Of a DNA stretch of 35,295 bases, positions 1 to 7,639 are shown one piece after another (position 1 is the first letter of the stretch; every line of letters begins with the position of its first letter). This stretch comes from a virus. A program made the translations under genes and the position numbers. Below the pieces are notes generated by a model. The model did no database searches, had not been told where the DNA came from, and saw only the letters and a list, made by a program, of their open reading frames with translations. The DNA lies in the IMG/VR virus record IMGVR_UViG_3300044631_002202, positions 1 to 35,295 of that record; one strand, written 5' to 3'.

Positions 1-127
1 AGACGGGCGACTACATCGTCAAAATCGAATACGGCGAGGAAGAAATGAGCTTCCGCGCGGGCACAGATGGCGAGAGCCACGGCCAAGACTACGATGGCAC
101 AATCATCGACATGACCACGACTGATCA
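1..127. repeat. Terminal direct repeat, left copy (circular overlap)
   Basis: The first 127 bases are identical to positions 35169-35295. A repeat of exactly 127 nt at both contig ends is what a de Bruijn assembler run at k=127 leaves on a circular contig. The gene crossing the join stays in frame when one copy is removed, which supports a circular or circularly permuted molecule of about 35,168 bp. Confidence 0.9.
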
Positions 128-248
128 CGTGCAGTGGTGGTGCGCTGGTGAACTCTACACGCGGCTCCAAAGGGCCAAGCGCAAGATCGAGGACTTGGAG
201 GCGAACGACAAAACTGAGCCACCCGAAACGCAAGCCCAAGACCTATGA
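1..248 (+). CDS. Small acidic cassette protein, 3' part (continues from 35021)
   Basis: This is the 3' part of a gene whose start is the ATG at 35021. Joining 35021-35168 to 1-248 gives an intact 131-residue reading frame. I do not recognise the family. The protein is acidic, has no membrane segment and ends in a charged, helix-prone tail (RAKRKIEDLE). Its C-terminus contains ANDK, which is encoded by the 5' half of the attC-like palindrome at 200-325 and recurs in the next gene. The TGA stop overlaps the ATG of the next gene (ATGA). It is the first of three small genes between terminase and the structural genes; the flanking palindromes suggest cassette acquisition. Function unknown. Confidence 0.75.
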   Translation, partial: TGDYIVKIEYGEEEMSFRAGTDGESHGQDYDGTIIDMTTTDHVQWWCAGELYTRLQRAKRKIEDLEANDKTEPPETQAQDL

Positions 249-325
249 GCACCAACCAAACGCCACCGAAGCCCGAGACAGTGCAGGCCAGCCCGCAAGG
301 GTTGGCTCCAGTGCCATTGTTCGCC
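200..325 (+). repeat. attC-like imperfect palindrome 2
   Basis: The outer boxes GGCGAAC (200-206) and GTTCGCC (319-325) are perfect 7-nt complements, in the position of integron R'' and R' boxes (AAC...GTT). An unpaired spacer follows. The inner arm 213-224 (ACTGAGCCACCC) pairs with 299-312 (GGGTTGGCTCCAGT), leaving two extrahelical bases in the 3' arm. The stop of the upstream gene and the start of the downstream gene lie in the 74-nt terminal loop. This is the R box/spacer/L box/variable loop layout of attC sites. Folding and functionality are inferred. Confidence 0.6.
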
Positions 326-583
326 GTTGGAGATCGTGTGATAGCAACCTGTGAACTAACTCAACCTCCATCCGATGAGTTGCCCGGACAGCACTTTTGC
401 GATGTCGGGGATGAGTTGGAAATCCGACAGGTCCGCCCAAACGGCTGGTATGTCGTCGCTCACCCTTGGCGTGAAGCAGGAGCGGGTTTTTTGATTCGCC
501 ACCGGGAACTTGATTCGGCGAACGACAAGGATCAGGCGACCGATGGGGCGCATAACCAGAATCAACCAACGAAGTCCAAGTAG
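245..583 (+). CDS. Small cassette protein, possible SH3-like fold
   Basis: A 112-residue protein starting at an ATG that overlaps the preceding TGA. The core (residues about 26-90) has FAVGDRV, a conserved-looking VGDELEI and NGWYVVAHP, a pattern seen in small SH3-like beta barrels; this is only a fold suggestion. The first 25 residues are encoded by the 3' half of one attC-like palindrome and the last 20 (from ANDKDQ) by the 5' half of the next, so only the centre is cassette-specific. There are no catalytic motifs or membrane segments. The TAG stop is one base before the next ATG, suggesting co-translation. Function unknown. Confidence 0.7.
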   Translation: MSTNQTPPKPETVQASPQGLAPVPLFAVGDRVIATCELTQPPSDELPGQHFCDVGDELEIRQVRPNGWYVVAHPWREAGAGFLIRHRELDSANDKDQATDGAHNQNQPTKSK

Positions 584-657
584 TATGAGCGAAGAAATCC
601 AAAATGAAAAGTCGGGCAGCAGCGCCCCATCTGGTCGCCTGCATCCGATTGTTGTGC
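517..657 (+). repeat. attC-like imperfect palindrome 3
   Basis: Outer boxes are GGCGAAC (517-523) and GTTGTGC (651-657), conserving the AAC/GTT ends. The inner stem has 17 pairs: GGCGACC plus GATGGGGCGC (535-551) against GCGCCCCATC plus GGTCGCC (622-639), with one extrahelical T at 632. Eighteen bases separate the AAC from GATGGGGC, the same distance as in the copies at 11737 and 34956. The loop holds the stop of one gene and the ATG (585) of the next. The loop sequence also resembles that of the 11737 copy. Confidence 0.65.
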
Positions 658-887
658 CTTGGGTTGGCAAGCTGAAGCATGACCGCCAAGTGTTTGCTGA
701 TTGGGGCATGATCCGCGATGAGGCGGGCGATCTGATATTCAAAGTAGCAGTCCCACATTGTTTATCGGAGGAGGATTTGGGAAGATACCGCCGCGAGAAA
801 ATCGACCCAACACAGGTCCGCGTCGATGCGCTGCTAAACGCTCTCAATGGGCACAACAGTGATTCTACAACTGGAGTCACATATTGA
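585..887 (+). CDS. Small cassette protein
   Basis: A 100-residue protein. ATG 585 was chosen over an upstream in-frame ATG because it follows the TAG at 581-583 and sits in the same palindrome loop position as the other cassette starts. Its first 20 residues (MSEEIQ..., SSAPSGRLHP) closely resemble the start of the protein at 11805 because both are encoded by the same kind of palindrome. The centre (VPWVGKLKHDR, then a DLGRYRREK helix) is not recognised. No clear attC-like palindrome follows its stop, so the array seems to end here or its last site has decayed. Function unknown. Confidence 0.65.
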   Translation: MSEEIQNEKSGSSAPSGRLHPIVVPWVGKLKHDRQVFADWGMIRDEAGDLIFKVAVPHCLSEEDLGRYRREKIDPTQVRVDALLNALNGHNSDSTTGVTY

Positions 888-972
888 AACGCCCCGCGAC
901 ACTTTTAGACACTAGGCAAACGCCGCTGATCCGTTCGTATATTGCCCTCCCTTTTGACTCCCGCCACCCGGT

Positions 973-1314
973 ATGCTGTCTGATGCCATCGCCGCCGCTG
1001 CCCGCCGGTCTCTCGACGCTTTGCGTGCGGGCTTTCCGGGGCGCATTTTGCTCGGCACGCGGCAGATCCAGGCGGCGGTGACGACACGCCGCGCCGAGAT
1101 CGAGCAGGCCGCGGGCGGATTCGTGCAGGGCATGACGCTCGTCGCGCATGTCGATCACGACGCGCTGAAGGACACCGGGCTCATCAACAGCACCGGCGCG
1201 CTCACCAAACGGCAAATCATCACGCACGACGGCGTGGACTACCGCCTCAAAAGCGTCACCGCCGACCCTCACGAGACCACGTGGATCATCCGCGCCGAGC
1301 AAGAAGTGCGCTGA
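973..1314 (+). CDS. Putative head-tail joining protein
   Basis: A 113-residue protein with an N-terminal helix and a beta-rich C-terminal part containing THDGVDYRLKSV and a final WIIRAEQ strand. That pattern is common in small lambda FII/stopper-like head-tail joining proteins, which seal the filled head for tail attachment. The length (lambda FII is 117 residues) and position at the head of a tail-completion cluster agree. There is no Shine-Dalgarno; the ATG is 14 nt after a TTTTGAC box. Assignment rests on size, pattern and context. Confidence 0.45.
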   Translation: MLSDAIAAAARRSLDALRAGFPGRILLGTRQIQAAVTTRRAEIEQAAGGFVQGMTLVAHVDHDALKDTGLINSTGALTKRQIITHDGVDYRLKSVTADPHETTWIIRAEQEVR

Positions 1315-1324
1315 CCGCCTCCCG

Positions 1325-1361
1325 GTCTCATTGTCTCCTTGTCCGATTGTCCGATTGTCGT
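1325..1361 (+). repeat. GTCTCATTGTC-type octamer spacer
   Basis: Tandem variants of TGTCCGAT/TGTCTCAT, the complement of GACAATSA, fill the space between the 973 and 1388 genes. This is the late-region polarity of the same octamer family found in forward polarity at 23.8-26.8 kb. Confidence 0.7.
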
Positions 1362-1387
1362 CCGCCTTTTGACACCCCGCCCCGCGC

Positions 1388-2029
1388 ATGGCTACCTCTC
1401 GCATCGCAGGCGATCTCAATGTCGAAGGCTCGATCACCTTTGGCGACTCCATCCTCCCCGGCATCACGCGTTCCAACATGATCCAGGAGGACTTCGCCGC
1501 GTATCCGGTCGATTTCAGCGACCTGCGCGTCTGGGATGCCTTCGGCACGATCATCAGCTCCGCCGCGAATGACGACCTCGGCATCTCCACCGGCGGCACG
1601 TTCGGCACGGATGCGCCCTACATTTCCGCAGGCGACCTCAAAGCCGCAGGCGCCACGACCCGCCGCGCACGCTTCCTCATCACGCTGCCGCCCGAATACG
1701 TCGCAGGCCAGTCCATCCGCCTTTCGGCGTATGCCGGCATGGTCACCACCGCCGCCGACACGAGCTGCACCCTGGACTTTGAAGCCTATGCGCGGAACGT
1801 CACCGGCTCCGGCGCTCTCGCGACCGGCAGCGATCTCGTCACCACCTCGGCGACCTCGATCAACTCGACCACCTTTGCGGAAAAGACCTTCGACCTCACC
1901 GCCTCCGGTCGCGTGCCGGGCGATGTCATCGACGTGCGCATGAGCATCGCCTGCACCGACGCCGCCACCGGCACCGCCGTCATCCCCGCCGTCGCCGCGC
2001 TTCAGCTCAAGCTCGACATCAAAGGCTGA
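1388..2029 (+). CDS. Putative virion structural protein
   Basis: A 213-residue protein with an N-terminal strand-turn segment (GDLNVEGSITFGDS) typical of phage fibre or decoration proteins, then a beta-rich, Thr/Ser/Ala-rich body that resembles a jelly-roll or carbohydrate-binding beta sandwich. No enzyme motif or membrane segment is visible. It sits between the head-tail joining and tail completion candidates, so a head decoration or tail-associated role is plausible. ATG is 14 nt after TTTTGAC. The exact family is not recognised. Confidence 0.5.
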   Translation: MATSRIAGDLNVEGSITFGDSILPGITRSNMIQEDFAAYPVDFSDLRVWDAFGTIISSAANDDLGISTGGTFGTDAPYISAGDLKAAGATTRRARFLITLPPEYVAGQSIRLSAYAGMVTTAADTSCTLDFEAYARNVTGSGALATGSDLVTTSATSINSTTFAEKTFDLTASGRVPGDVIDVRMSIACTDAATGTAVIPAVAALQLKLDIKG

Positions 2030-2041
2030 CCGCTTCCCGCT

Positions 2042-2854
2042 ATGCTCACCGTGCGCGGCATCGACACTCGCAGCCTGCGCTCATCGTATGCGGCCTTCAG
2101 CGCGGAGGCGAAAAAGCGCATCGTCGAGAAAATCGTGCGCACCGACGCCATGGGCTTCGTGCGCGACATCATCGCCATCACGCCGCCGGGTCATCAAGGC
2201 GCTCCGTTCGTCTCGGGTGGCAAGGGCAACACCGCCTTTGCCACCGGGCTGCTTCAGATCAAAAGCGACATCCTCAAAGTCTATGCCACGCCCTCGTGGG
2301 TCTATGGCTACGTGATGAAGACGGTGAACAAAAAAGCCGCCGCCGCATTCTACGGCATTTTTCAAAGCGGCAACCGCTCGCAGCTCAACGACTGGCTCTT
2401 CAAGTCCGCGCCGCCATTCATCGCCAGCTTAAAGCTCGGATTCGATGGCGGTGCCGAGCACCAGCAACGCCGCAGCAAAAGCACCGGCCGCGTGAAAGGC
2501 AGCAAGCCGACGGTGATGATCCTCCCCGGCGAAGAATCCAAGCTGAAGGCCTACATCACAGCCACGCAGGAAAAAGTCGGCATGCTCGCCGGTGGCTGGG
2601 GTGCTGCCGCGACACAGCTCAAGGTCCGCATGCCCGCCGCCGCGAAAAAACACGCGTCTGGCTCCTGCCTCGCCCAAATCACGCCGAACCAGGTGAGCTA
2701 CACGATCACCAACACCGTCCCCTACTCCCGTCAGGCCGACGTCGATCGCCGCACTCAGTTCGTGCTCGACAGCAACAAGCGCCGCAACCGCCTCGCGAAA
2801 CGCATCCAAGTCGAGATCGAGGCCGAGCTCAAAAAACAATTCTCCCGCCGATGA
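2042..2854 (+). CDS. Putative tail completion protein (HK97 gp10/lambda Z-like)
   Basis: A 270-residue basic protein. The N-terminal helix and the segment around PPGHQGAPFVSGGKG, the TNTVPYSRQADVDRR motif near residue 225 and the basic C-terminal helix resemble the HK97 gp10/lambda Z-type proteins at the tail end that meets the head. It precedes the tail-terminator and major-tail candidates, the usual order. It is longer than typical gp10 (about 110-200 residues). The stop overlaps the ATG of a 24-residue membrane ORF. Assignment is moderate. Confidence 0.45.
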   Translation: MLTVRGIDTRSLRSSYAAFSAEAKKRIVEKIVRTDAMGFVRDIIAITPPGHQGAPFVSGGKGNTAFATGLLQIKSDILKVYATPSWVYGYVMKTVNKKAAAAFYGIFQSGNRSQLNDWLFKSAPPFIASLKLGFDGGAEHQQRRSKSTGRVKGSKPTVMILPGEESKLKAYITATQEKVGMLAGGWGAAATQLKVRMPAAAKKHASGSCLAQITPNQVSYTITNTVPYSRQADVDRRTQFVLDSNKRRNRLAKRIQVEIEAELKKQFSRR

Positions 2855-2925
2855 TCACCTACCTCCTCCTCTCCCTCGCCGCCCTCATCCTCTGGAATCT
2901 CATCCTCCCCCCCGCCGCCGAATGA
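2851..2925 (+). CDS. 24-residue membrane peptide ORF
   Basis: A tiny ORF whose ATG overlaps the previous TGA (ATGA). It encodes MITYLLLSLAALILWNLILP followed by PAAE: one hydrophobic helix and a short polar tail. The ATGA overlap and the start of the TAACCCT spacer immediately after its TGA suggest a true gene rather than chance, but it is too short for certainty. Small membrane peptides in phage morphogenesis operons can be minor holins or have no known role. Confidence 0.35.
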   Translation: MITYLLLSLAALILWNLILPPAAE

Positions 2926-2930
2926 GCCTC

Positions 2931-2979
2931 CTAACCCTTAACCCTTAACCATTAACCCTTAACCCCTAACCCCTAACCC
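2931..2979 (+). repeat. TAACCCN heptamer spacer
   Basis: Seven near-perfect 7-nt units (TAACCCT, TAACCAT, TAACCCC) fill most of the intergenic space before the gene at 2990. This is the longest and cleanest example of the family that precedes many late genes. Confidence 0.85.
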
Positions 2980-2989
2980 GAGCTCACTC

Positions 2990-3460
2990 ATGCCCGACCA
3001 CACACCCCTCTCCCAAAAGCTCGAATCCGCGCTCGCCGCCTACCTCACCGGCGTGAAGTCCAGCATGAGCCTCTCGACCACGCAGGTGATCACCGCGCAT
3101 CAATCCGCCGCCGCGGTCGATTCGCCGCGCATCGTGGTGCAGTGCCAGTCCATGTCCCCGCGTCTCATCTCCATGCCTGGCGTCATGGACGTCGTGCTGA
3201 ATGTTCACTACATCTCCGACCTCGAAACCACCGCCGAAACGCACAAGACCGAGGCCGCCAAGCTCATATCGTGGCTGTGCGACACCGAGACGATCCGCAC
3301 CGCGCTGAACATCGCCACGCCCGACACGCGCACCGTCACCGGACTGCACATTTACCTCCTCCAATGGGCTGGCGTCGAAATGACCGCCGACCCCGACCGC
3401 GCCCAGCATCAAACCACCTGCACCCTCAACCTCATCGCCATGGGCAAAGACCTCGTCTGA
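2990..3460 (+). CDS. Putative tail terminator protein
   Basis: A 156-residue alpha/beta protein: an N-terminal helix (LSQKLESALAAYL), a central strand region with MDVVLNVHYISD, a helix with AAKLISWLCDTE and a last strand with TCTLNLIAMG. This arrangement fits lambda U/HK97 gp10-type tail terminators, which cap the growing tail tube. It lies directly before the major tail protein candidate. Its TGA stop is embedded in a TCTGATTG repeat unit, so the spacer repeat supplies the stop codon. Confidence 0.45.
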   Translation: MPDHTPLSQKLESALAAYLTGVKSSMSLSTTQVITAHQSAAAVDSPRIVVQCQSMSPRLISMPGVMDVVLNVHYISDLETTAETHKTEAAKLISWLCDTETIRTALNIATPDTRTVTGLHIYLLQWAGVEMTADPDRAQHQTTCTLNLIAMGKDLV

Positions 3461-3500
3461 TTGTCTCCCTGTCCGATTGTCTCCCTGTCCCATTGTCCCC
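3455..3500 (+). repeat. GTCTGATTGTC-type octamer spacer
   Basis: Five imperfect units of TGTCTGAT/TGTCTCCC/TGTCCGAT follow the 2990 gene and contain its stop codon. Confidence 0.7.
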
Positions 3501-3539
3501 CCTTTTGACACCCATCCCCCGTCAACCTCCTTCTACTTT

Positions 3540-3923
3540 ATGGCTGCTACCCAACTCGGAACCAACGGCGTCTTCGCCATGTCCTCACAGACCGGCTTCA
3601 TCATCCAGTCGCAAAGCGACGCCTTCGAGGTCGAGCAGCGCATCACCGTCGATCATACCGGCGAGAAGGTCGGCATCACGCTTTACGGCGACCAGCGCAA
3701 AATCACCATCGAAGGCCTTGTGCCGACCAGCTCCGCCTTCAGCACCCGCATGGCGGCACTGGTCACCTTGGCAAACTCTCCTGGGGATTTCTACCGCTCC
3801 AGCGCCTCCGCAGGCTACGGCGACACCGTCCACCTCGGCACCACGCAGACCAAGAACAACGAAGACTTTCACCGCTTCTCCACGCAGCTCTGGGCCTCTC
3901 CGTTCGCCGACCTCGGTGCCTAA
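3540..3923 (+). CDS. Putative major tail (tube) protein
   Basis: A 127-residue protein rich in beta strands and lacking membrane segments. It has repeated polar strands (EQRITVDHTGEKVGITLYG, RKITIEGLVP) and ends in an aromatic turn region, as expected for a compact tail-tube subunit. Position after the tail-terminator candidate matches lambda U-V order. ATG 3540 was chosen because the upstream in-frame region consists of spacer repeats; a TTTTGAC box lies 30 nt upstream. It could also be another small tail protein. Confidence 0.45.
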   Translation: MAATQLGTNGVFAMSSQTGFIIQSQSDAFEVEQRITVDHTGEKVGITLYGDQRKITIEGLVPTSSAFSTRMAALVTLANSPGDFYRSSASAGYGDTVHLGTTQTKNNEDFHRFSTQLWASPFADLGA

Positions 3924-3962
3924 CGGAGCCCCTAACTCCTAACTCCGAACCCTTAACGGTTC
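3919..3962 (+). repeat. TAACTCC heptamer spacer
   Basis: Degenerate 7-nt units (TAACTCC, GAACCCT, TAACGG) occupy the gap before the gene at 3982. Confidence 0.7.
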
Positions 3963-3981
3963 AGATCCCGCCCTAGATCCC

Positions 3982-4401
3982 ATGTCCGAGCCCTCCGGCA
4001 CCTACTCCGCGCGTCCGCATTCCATCAACGACACGCGTCTGTTCGCCGCTCTCACCGCGCTCGGCATCGCGCCCATCGACGGGCCGAAACTCTACACCGG
4101 CGAGACCGCCGACGGCTCCCCGCGTCAGACCTGGTATCTGGAGCGGGAGAGCCGCTGCGGCAAATACAAGACCGCCGAAATGATCGCCGCGTGGAATGAT
4201 CCCAAGTGGCACGAAGGCAACCCCGAGCACCCGCTCGCCTACATCCGCTGCGCGTTCATGAACCACCACGCCGCCGTCGATCACATCAAACAGCAATGCG
4301 GCCTCTACGTCGTCCGCGGCCGCGGCGGGAAGTTTGGCCTCGTGTCGAGCGACCTCGACAAGAAGACCACAGACACCATTCTGCGCACGCTCGGGAGGTG
4401 A
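3982..4401 (+). CDS. Hypothetical protein
   Basis: A 139-residue soluble protein that I do not recognise. It has a central WYLERESRCGKY segment and a C-terminal region RGGKFGLVSSDLDKKTTD, with several aromatic and basic residues that could suit nucleic-acid or protein binding. It lies between the major tail and gpW-like genes in the late operon, so a minor structural or assembly role is possible. No Shine-Dalgarno is visible. Confidence 0.5.
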   Translation: MSEPSGTYSARPHSINDTRLFAALTALGIAPIDGPKLYTGETADGSPRQTWYLERESRCGKYKTAEMIAAWNDPKWHEGNPEHPLAYIRCAFMNHHAAVDHIKQQCGLYVVRGRGGKFGLVSSDLDKKTTDTILRTLGR

Positions 4402-4489
4402 GACAATCGGACAATCAGACATTGGACAATGAGACCATGAGCATCTGCCTGTCTCATTGTCTGCCTGTCTGATTGTCCCATTGTCTCCC
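4401..4489. repeat. Octamer spacer in inverted configuration
   Basis: The first half carries GACAATCRGACAATCAGAC units and the second half the complementary TGTCTCATTGTCTG units, so the transcript could fold into a long imperfect hairpin between the 3982 and 4527 genes. No U-tract follows, so it is not a standard intrinsic terminator. Confidence 0.6.
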
Positions 4490-4526
4490 GCCACCTCCCG
4501 CCCCCGTTTGACTCACGCGCCCGCGT

Positions 4527-4817
4527 GTGACTGACGAAATCGTCCGACTTCTCGCCGAGACATGCACGCGGGCCTCCATCATCGAGGCGCGGGATGCCGT
4601 TTTCCGCGCCCATCTCGCGAACGTGCGCGAGCCCACCATCGTCACCGCCGTCTCGTTCGAGAACCACTCGACGACCTTCCAAGTCGGAGCCTCACCCGCC
4701 GAGCGTCTACAATTTCTCTCGCAATGCCGCGCCGCTCTCAACCACCTCGACGGCCACAGCGCCACCCCCGCGAACGGCGTGAAGCTCGATTTCTCCACCC
4801 GCTTCACCAGCACCTAA
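4527..4817 (+). CDS. gpW-like head-tail connector
   Basis: A 96-residue protein starting at GTG, 14 nt after a GTTTGAC box. The centre VSFENHSTTFQVGASP followed by the helix ERLQFLSQCRAAL matches the beta-hairpin then helix plan of lambda gpW, which binds the portal and completes the DNA-filled head. Position immediately before the portal gene is that of W in lambda. It is about 25 residues longer than gpW. Confidence 0.55.
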   Translation: MTDEIVRLLAETCTRASIIEARDAVFRAHLANVREPTIVTAVSFENHSTTFQVGASPAERLQFLSQCRAALNHLDGHSATPANGVKLDFSTRFTST

Positions 4818-4847
4818 CTCTTCACTTCTAACTCCTCAACCTCCCCC

Positions 4848-6404
4848 GTGTCCAGCCACCGATCCCGCCAGCGCGCAAAAGCCCGCGCCTTAGAGTCCCA
4901 GCACGCCGCGCAGATGCACCTGCAGCGCGCCACGGGCACGTCCTCGCGGCCGGCGGATGTGCTGAACTACCTCGGCGTCGAGGCCGCGCGGTGGACGCCG
5001 AACCGCGGGCAGATGAACTTCGCGCCGCTCGATCCCGGTGCGGTGCTCACGGGTGGCAATCGCAAAACCGTCCTGCGCAAGTCGCGCTGGCTTTGCTACA
5101 ATGACGGCTATGCGCGTTTTCTGGTGAACGGTCTCGCGAACCTCATCGGCTACTACACCCTGCAGCCTGCGACGAAAGACAAAGCCTGGAACAAAATCGC
5201 CGACCGGCACTGGAAAAACCGCATCAAGTCGCCCGCCGTCTTCGACGCGGCGCGCAAACTGAACCATGCCCGCTGGCAGATCGCGCTTTCCCGTGCTGCG
5301 CTGCGTGATGGCGACGTGCTCACGGCCCTCTCCTACGCGCAAAGCGGGGCAGGGCAGGTGCTGCTCTACGGCTCACATCAAATCGACAGCGGCTCACGCG
5401 AGGAAAAAGACGGTTTCCACGATGGCGTCTACTACGACCAGTTTCGTGCGCACACCGGCTACAACCTCGTCTCGAAGTTCGACGGCAGCGAAAAAGGCAC
5501 CACCATTCGTGCCTCTGATGCCATCTACTATGGCGATTTTCAGGACAGCGCCGAGGTGCGGCCGATGCCGCGCCTCACGCATGCGATCAATGACTTGCAC
5601 GACATCATCGAGATCGACCTGGACAGCAAGCTCGGCATCAAACGCCGCCAGTTCGTCGGCATTTATCGCAAACGCCAGAAGGCAAACTCGCAACCGTTCG
5701 GCCTCGGCGTCTATCAGGCCCCGCACGTCGAGACCGGCAGCAGCGTCACCAGCACGAACGCCGACGGCAGCACCGCGGCGCAGCAAAATCTCGTCTCCGT
5801 CGAGGCCGTGACCGAGCGCACCGGCCTCGGCTCACTGGAGGAGGGCGAGGACTTCGGCGTCGTCGAGTCCGATCAACCGGGACCGAACGAGCGTGAGTTC
5901 AATAAGTCGCTGCTCTCGAAGATCAGCCTCGGCATCGGCCTGCCGCCGTCCGTCACCTTCTCCATCCTCGGTGCCGGTGGCCCCGAGGTGCGTTTCCACA
6001 TGGCGCAACTGCAACGGTGGATTCAGATCGAGCTGCTGAACCTGCTGACCGCCGTCCAGGCGCACTATTTCTGGGTGATGGGGACCGACATGGCCCGCGG
6101 CGCGCTGCCTTTCCCGGATGATCCCGAGTGGTGGACGCACATCGCCATCCCATGCAGCGACCTCACCATCGATCGCGGCCGTGAACTCAGCGGAAAAATC
6201 GCCGCGCTCAAAGTCGGCGCGCTCACCCATGCGGATCTCTACGCCGAGGCCGGGAACGACTGGGAAGAACGCATCGAGCTGCAGGCCGAAATCATCGCCC
6301 ACGCCGCCGCCGTCGCCGCGCAAAAAGGCCTCACCGGCGGACTCGCCGATCTCATGCCTGATTGGTCCACCAAGGCCGCGCCCGCCACGGCGGCGATGCC
6401 TTGA
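4848..6404 (+). CDS. Portal protein, lambda GpB type
   Basis: A 518-residue portal, the dodecameric ring at one capsid vertex through which DNA is packaged and to which gpW attaches. It starts at GTG after a TAACTCC-type spacer. Family-like features include the N-terminal basic stretch, the MNFAPLDPGAV region, ARFLVNGLANLIG, a central region with GDVLTALSY, and the crown-side helix LGIGLPPSVTF that resembles the LGVPYEQLT region of lambda portals. The Ala-rich C-terminus is as usual. Length is close to lambda gpB (533). Placement between gpW and the head protease is typical. Confidence 0.85.
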   Translation: MSSHRSRQRAKARALESQHAAQMHLQRATGTSSRPADVLNYLGVEAARWTPNRGQMNFAPLDPGAVLTGGNRKTVLRKSRWLCYNDGYARFLVNGLANLIGYYTLQPATKDKAWNKIADRHWKNRIKSPAVFDAARKLNHARWQIALSRAALRDGDVLTALSYAQSGAGQVLLYGSHQIDSGSREEKDGFHDGVYYDQFRAHTGYNLVSKFDGSEKGTTIRASDAIYYGDFQDSAEVRPMPRLTHAINDLHDIIEIDLDSKLGIKRRQFVGIYRKRQKANSQPFGLGVYQAPHVETGSSVTSTNADGSTAAQQNLVSVEAVTERTGLGSLEEGEDFGVVESDQPGPNEREFNKSLLSKISLGIGLPPSVTFSILGAGGPEVRFHMAQLQRWIQIELLNLLTAVQAHYFWVMGTDMARGALPFPDDPEWWTHIAIPCSDLTIDRGRELSGKIAALKVGALTHADLYAEAGNDWEERIELQAEIIAHAAAVAAQKGLTGGLADLMPDWSTKAAPATAAMP

Positions 6405-6430
6405 CGCTTTTTTGACATGCGCGCCCGTGC

Positions 6431-7621
6431 ATGTCCCACGCTCCCCGTTCTTGGTATGCCATCCGCGCCGCTGCATCCGACTCCGCGCCCGTCGAGGTCT
6501 CGATCCATGACGAGATCGGAGCCTGGGGCATCTCGGCGAAGCAGTTCCTCGGCGAACTCGCCAGCATCCCGGCTGCACGTGCGATCTCTCTCTCCCTCCA
6601 CTCTCCCGGTGGTGAGGTTTTCGACGGTCTTGCCATTTACAACGCGCTCAAGTCCCGCGGCAATGTCGATGTGACCATCGCAGGCCTCGCGGCCTCCATG
6701 GCCTCCGTGATCGCCATGGCTGGCCGCACGGTCACCATGCCGCGCAATGCGTATTTGATGATCCACAACCCATCCGGCGTCGCCATTGGCGACAGCGCCG
6801 ACATGCGCGAGCTGGCCGATCTGCTCGACAAGCTCAAAGGCTCGCTCGTCTCCGCCTACACCGAACGCACCGGCATCGACCCCGAGGAGATCGAGGAAAT
6901 GATGGACGCCGAGACCTGGCTCACCGGCGAGGAAGCCGCCGCGAAGGGTTTTGTGGACAGCGTCAGCGACACACTCGCCCTCGCCGCCTCCGCATCCTTT
7001 GGCTCCCGCTTCGCGCATGCGCCGCGTGCGCTGTTTGACACGCCACCGCCTGTCATGGAAACGCAAAATCCAGAAACCCCCGTCGCCGCGACTGAAGACT
7101 CCACCGAGACCACCGTGGAAGTCACGACGACCGAATCCACAACGGGAACGACCACCACGGTCGAAACCAGCACCGAAACGCCCGACCTTGCGGAAGAAAC
7201 CGCCGATCCCGAAGCAAGCATGAACGATGCCGCTCTGGCCGTCGCCGCTGCGGGCGTGCTGAAAAAGGCCCGCGCCACCCGGGCGCAGGTCGAAGCCCTC
7301 ACCACCGAACGCGACGCCGCGCTCGCCAAAATTTCCGAACTCGAAGCCGCCAACACCACGCTCCGGTCCTCCGTTGAGCTGGTCGCACAACTGCGCGCCG
7401 AGATCGCGAAGCTCGAAGCCGATGACAAGACGCTCGCCGCACGCGCCGCCGAGATCGCCGCCAGCCACGGGCTCCGCCCGGATGCGCTCGGCGCGCTCCC
7501 CGCGCCCGTCGGAGAAGCGCCATCGCTGCTCGATCAATTCAATGCGCTGAACGGCGCTGAAAAGCGCGCCTTCTACCTCAAAAACGAGGAGCAGCTCAAA
7601 CGTGAAATCTACAAGAAATAA
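6431..7621 (+). CDS. ClpP-like prohead protease with scaffold-like tail
   Basis: A 396-residue protein combining a ClpP-family serine protease domain (about 1-185) with a C-terminal tail. HSPGGEVFDGLAIYNAL is the oxyanion-loop signature; Ser89 in GLAASMAS and His112 in LMIHNP are the likely nucleophile and base, and Asp159 or Glu161 the acid. After it comes a Thr/Glu-rich linker (about 205-262), then a coiled coil (275-345). Such fusions act as protease plus scaffold during procapsid assembly, as lambda C/Nu3. It lies between portal and capsid genes. ATG is 14 nt after a TTTTGAC box. Confidence 0.9.
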   Translation: MSHAPRSWYAIRAAASDSAPVEVSIHDEIGAWGISAKQFLGELASIPAARAISLSLHSPGGEVFDGLAIYNALKSRGNVDVTIAGLAASMASVIAMAGRTVTMPRNAYLMIHNPSGVAIGDSADMRELADLLDKLKGSLVSAYTERTGIDPEEIEEMMDAETWLTGEEAAAKGFVDSVSDTLALAASASFGSRFAHAPRALFDTPPPVMETQNPETPVAATEDSTETTVEVTTTESTTGTTTTVETSTETPDLAEETADPEASMNDAALAVAAAGVLKKARATRAQVEALTTERDAALAKISELEAANTTLRSSVELVAQLRAEIAKLEADDKTLAARAAEIAASHGLRPDALGALPAPVGEAPSLLDQFNALNGAEKRAFYLKNEEQLKREIYKK

Positions 7622-7639
7622 ACTCATCCACCAACGACC

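Noticed and set aside
952-958. TTTTGAC as a -35 promoter box
   Set aside because: The -10 would fall inside the coding start and no TATAAT-like element is seen at the right distance in the cases checked.
825-960. A further attC-like palindrome after the 585-887 gene
   Set aside because: An AAC and a GTT occur at roughly suitable places but no inner stem pairs convincingly.
2931-2979. TAACCCT heptamers as true telomeres of a linear replicon
   Set aside because: They are internal, recur at over ten gene boundaries, and the contig closes as a circle.
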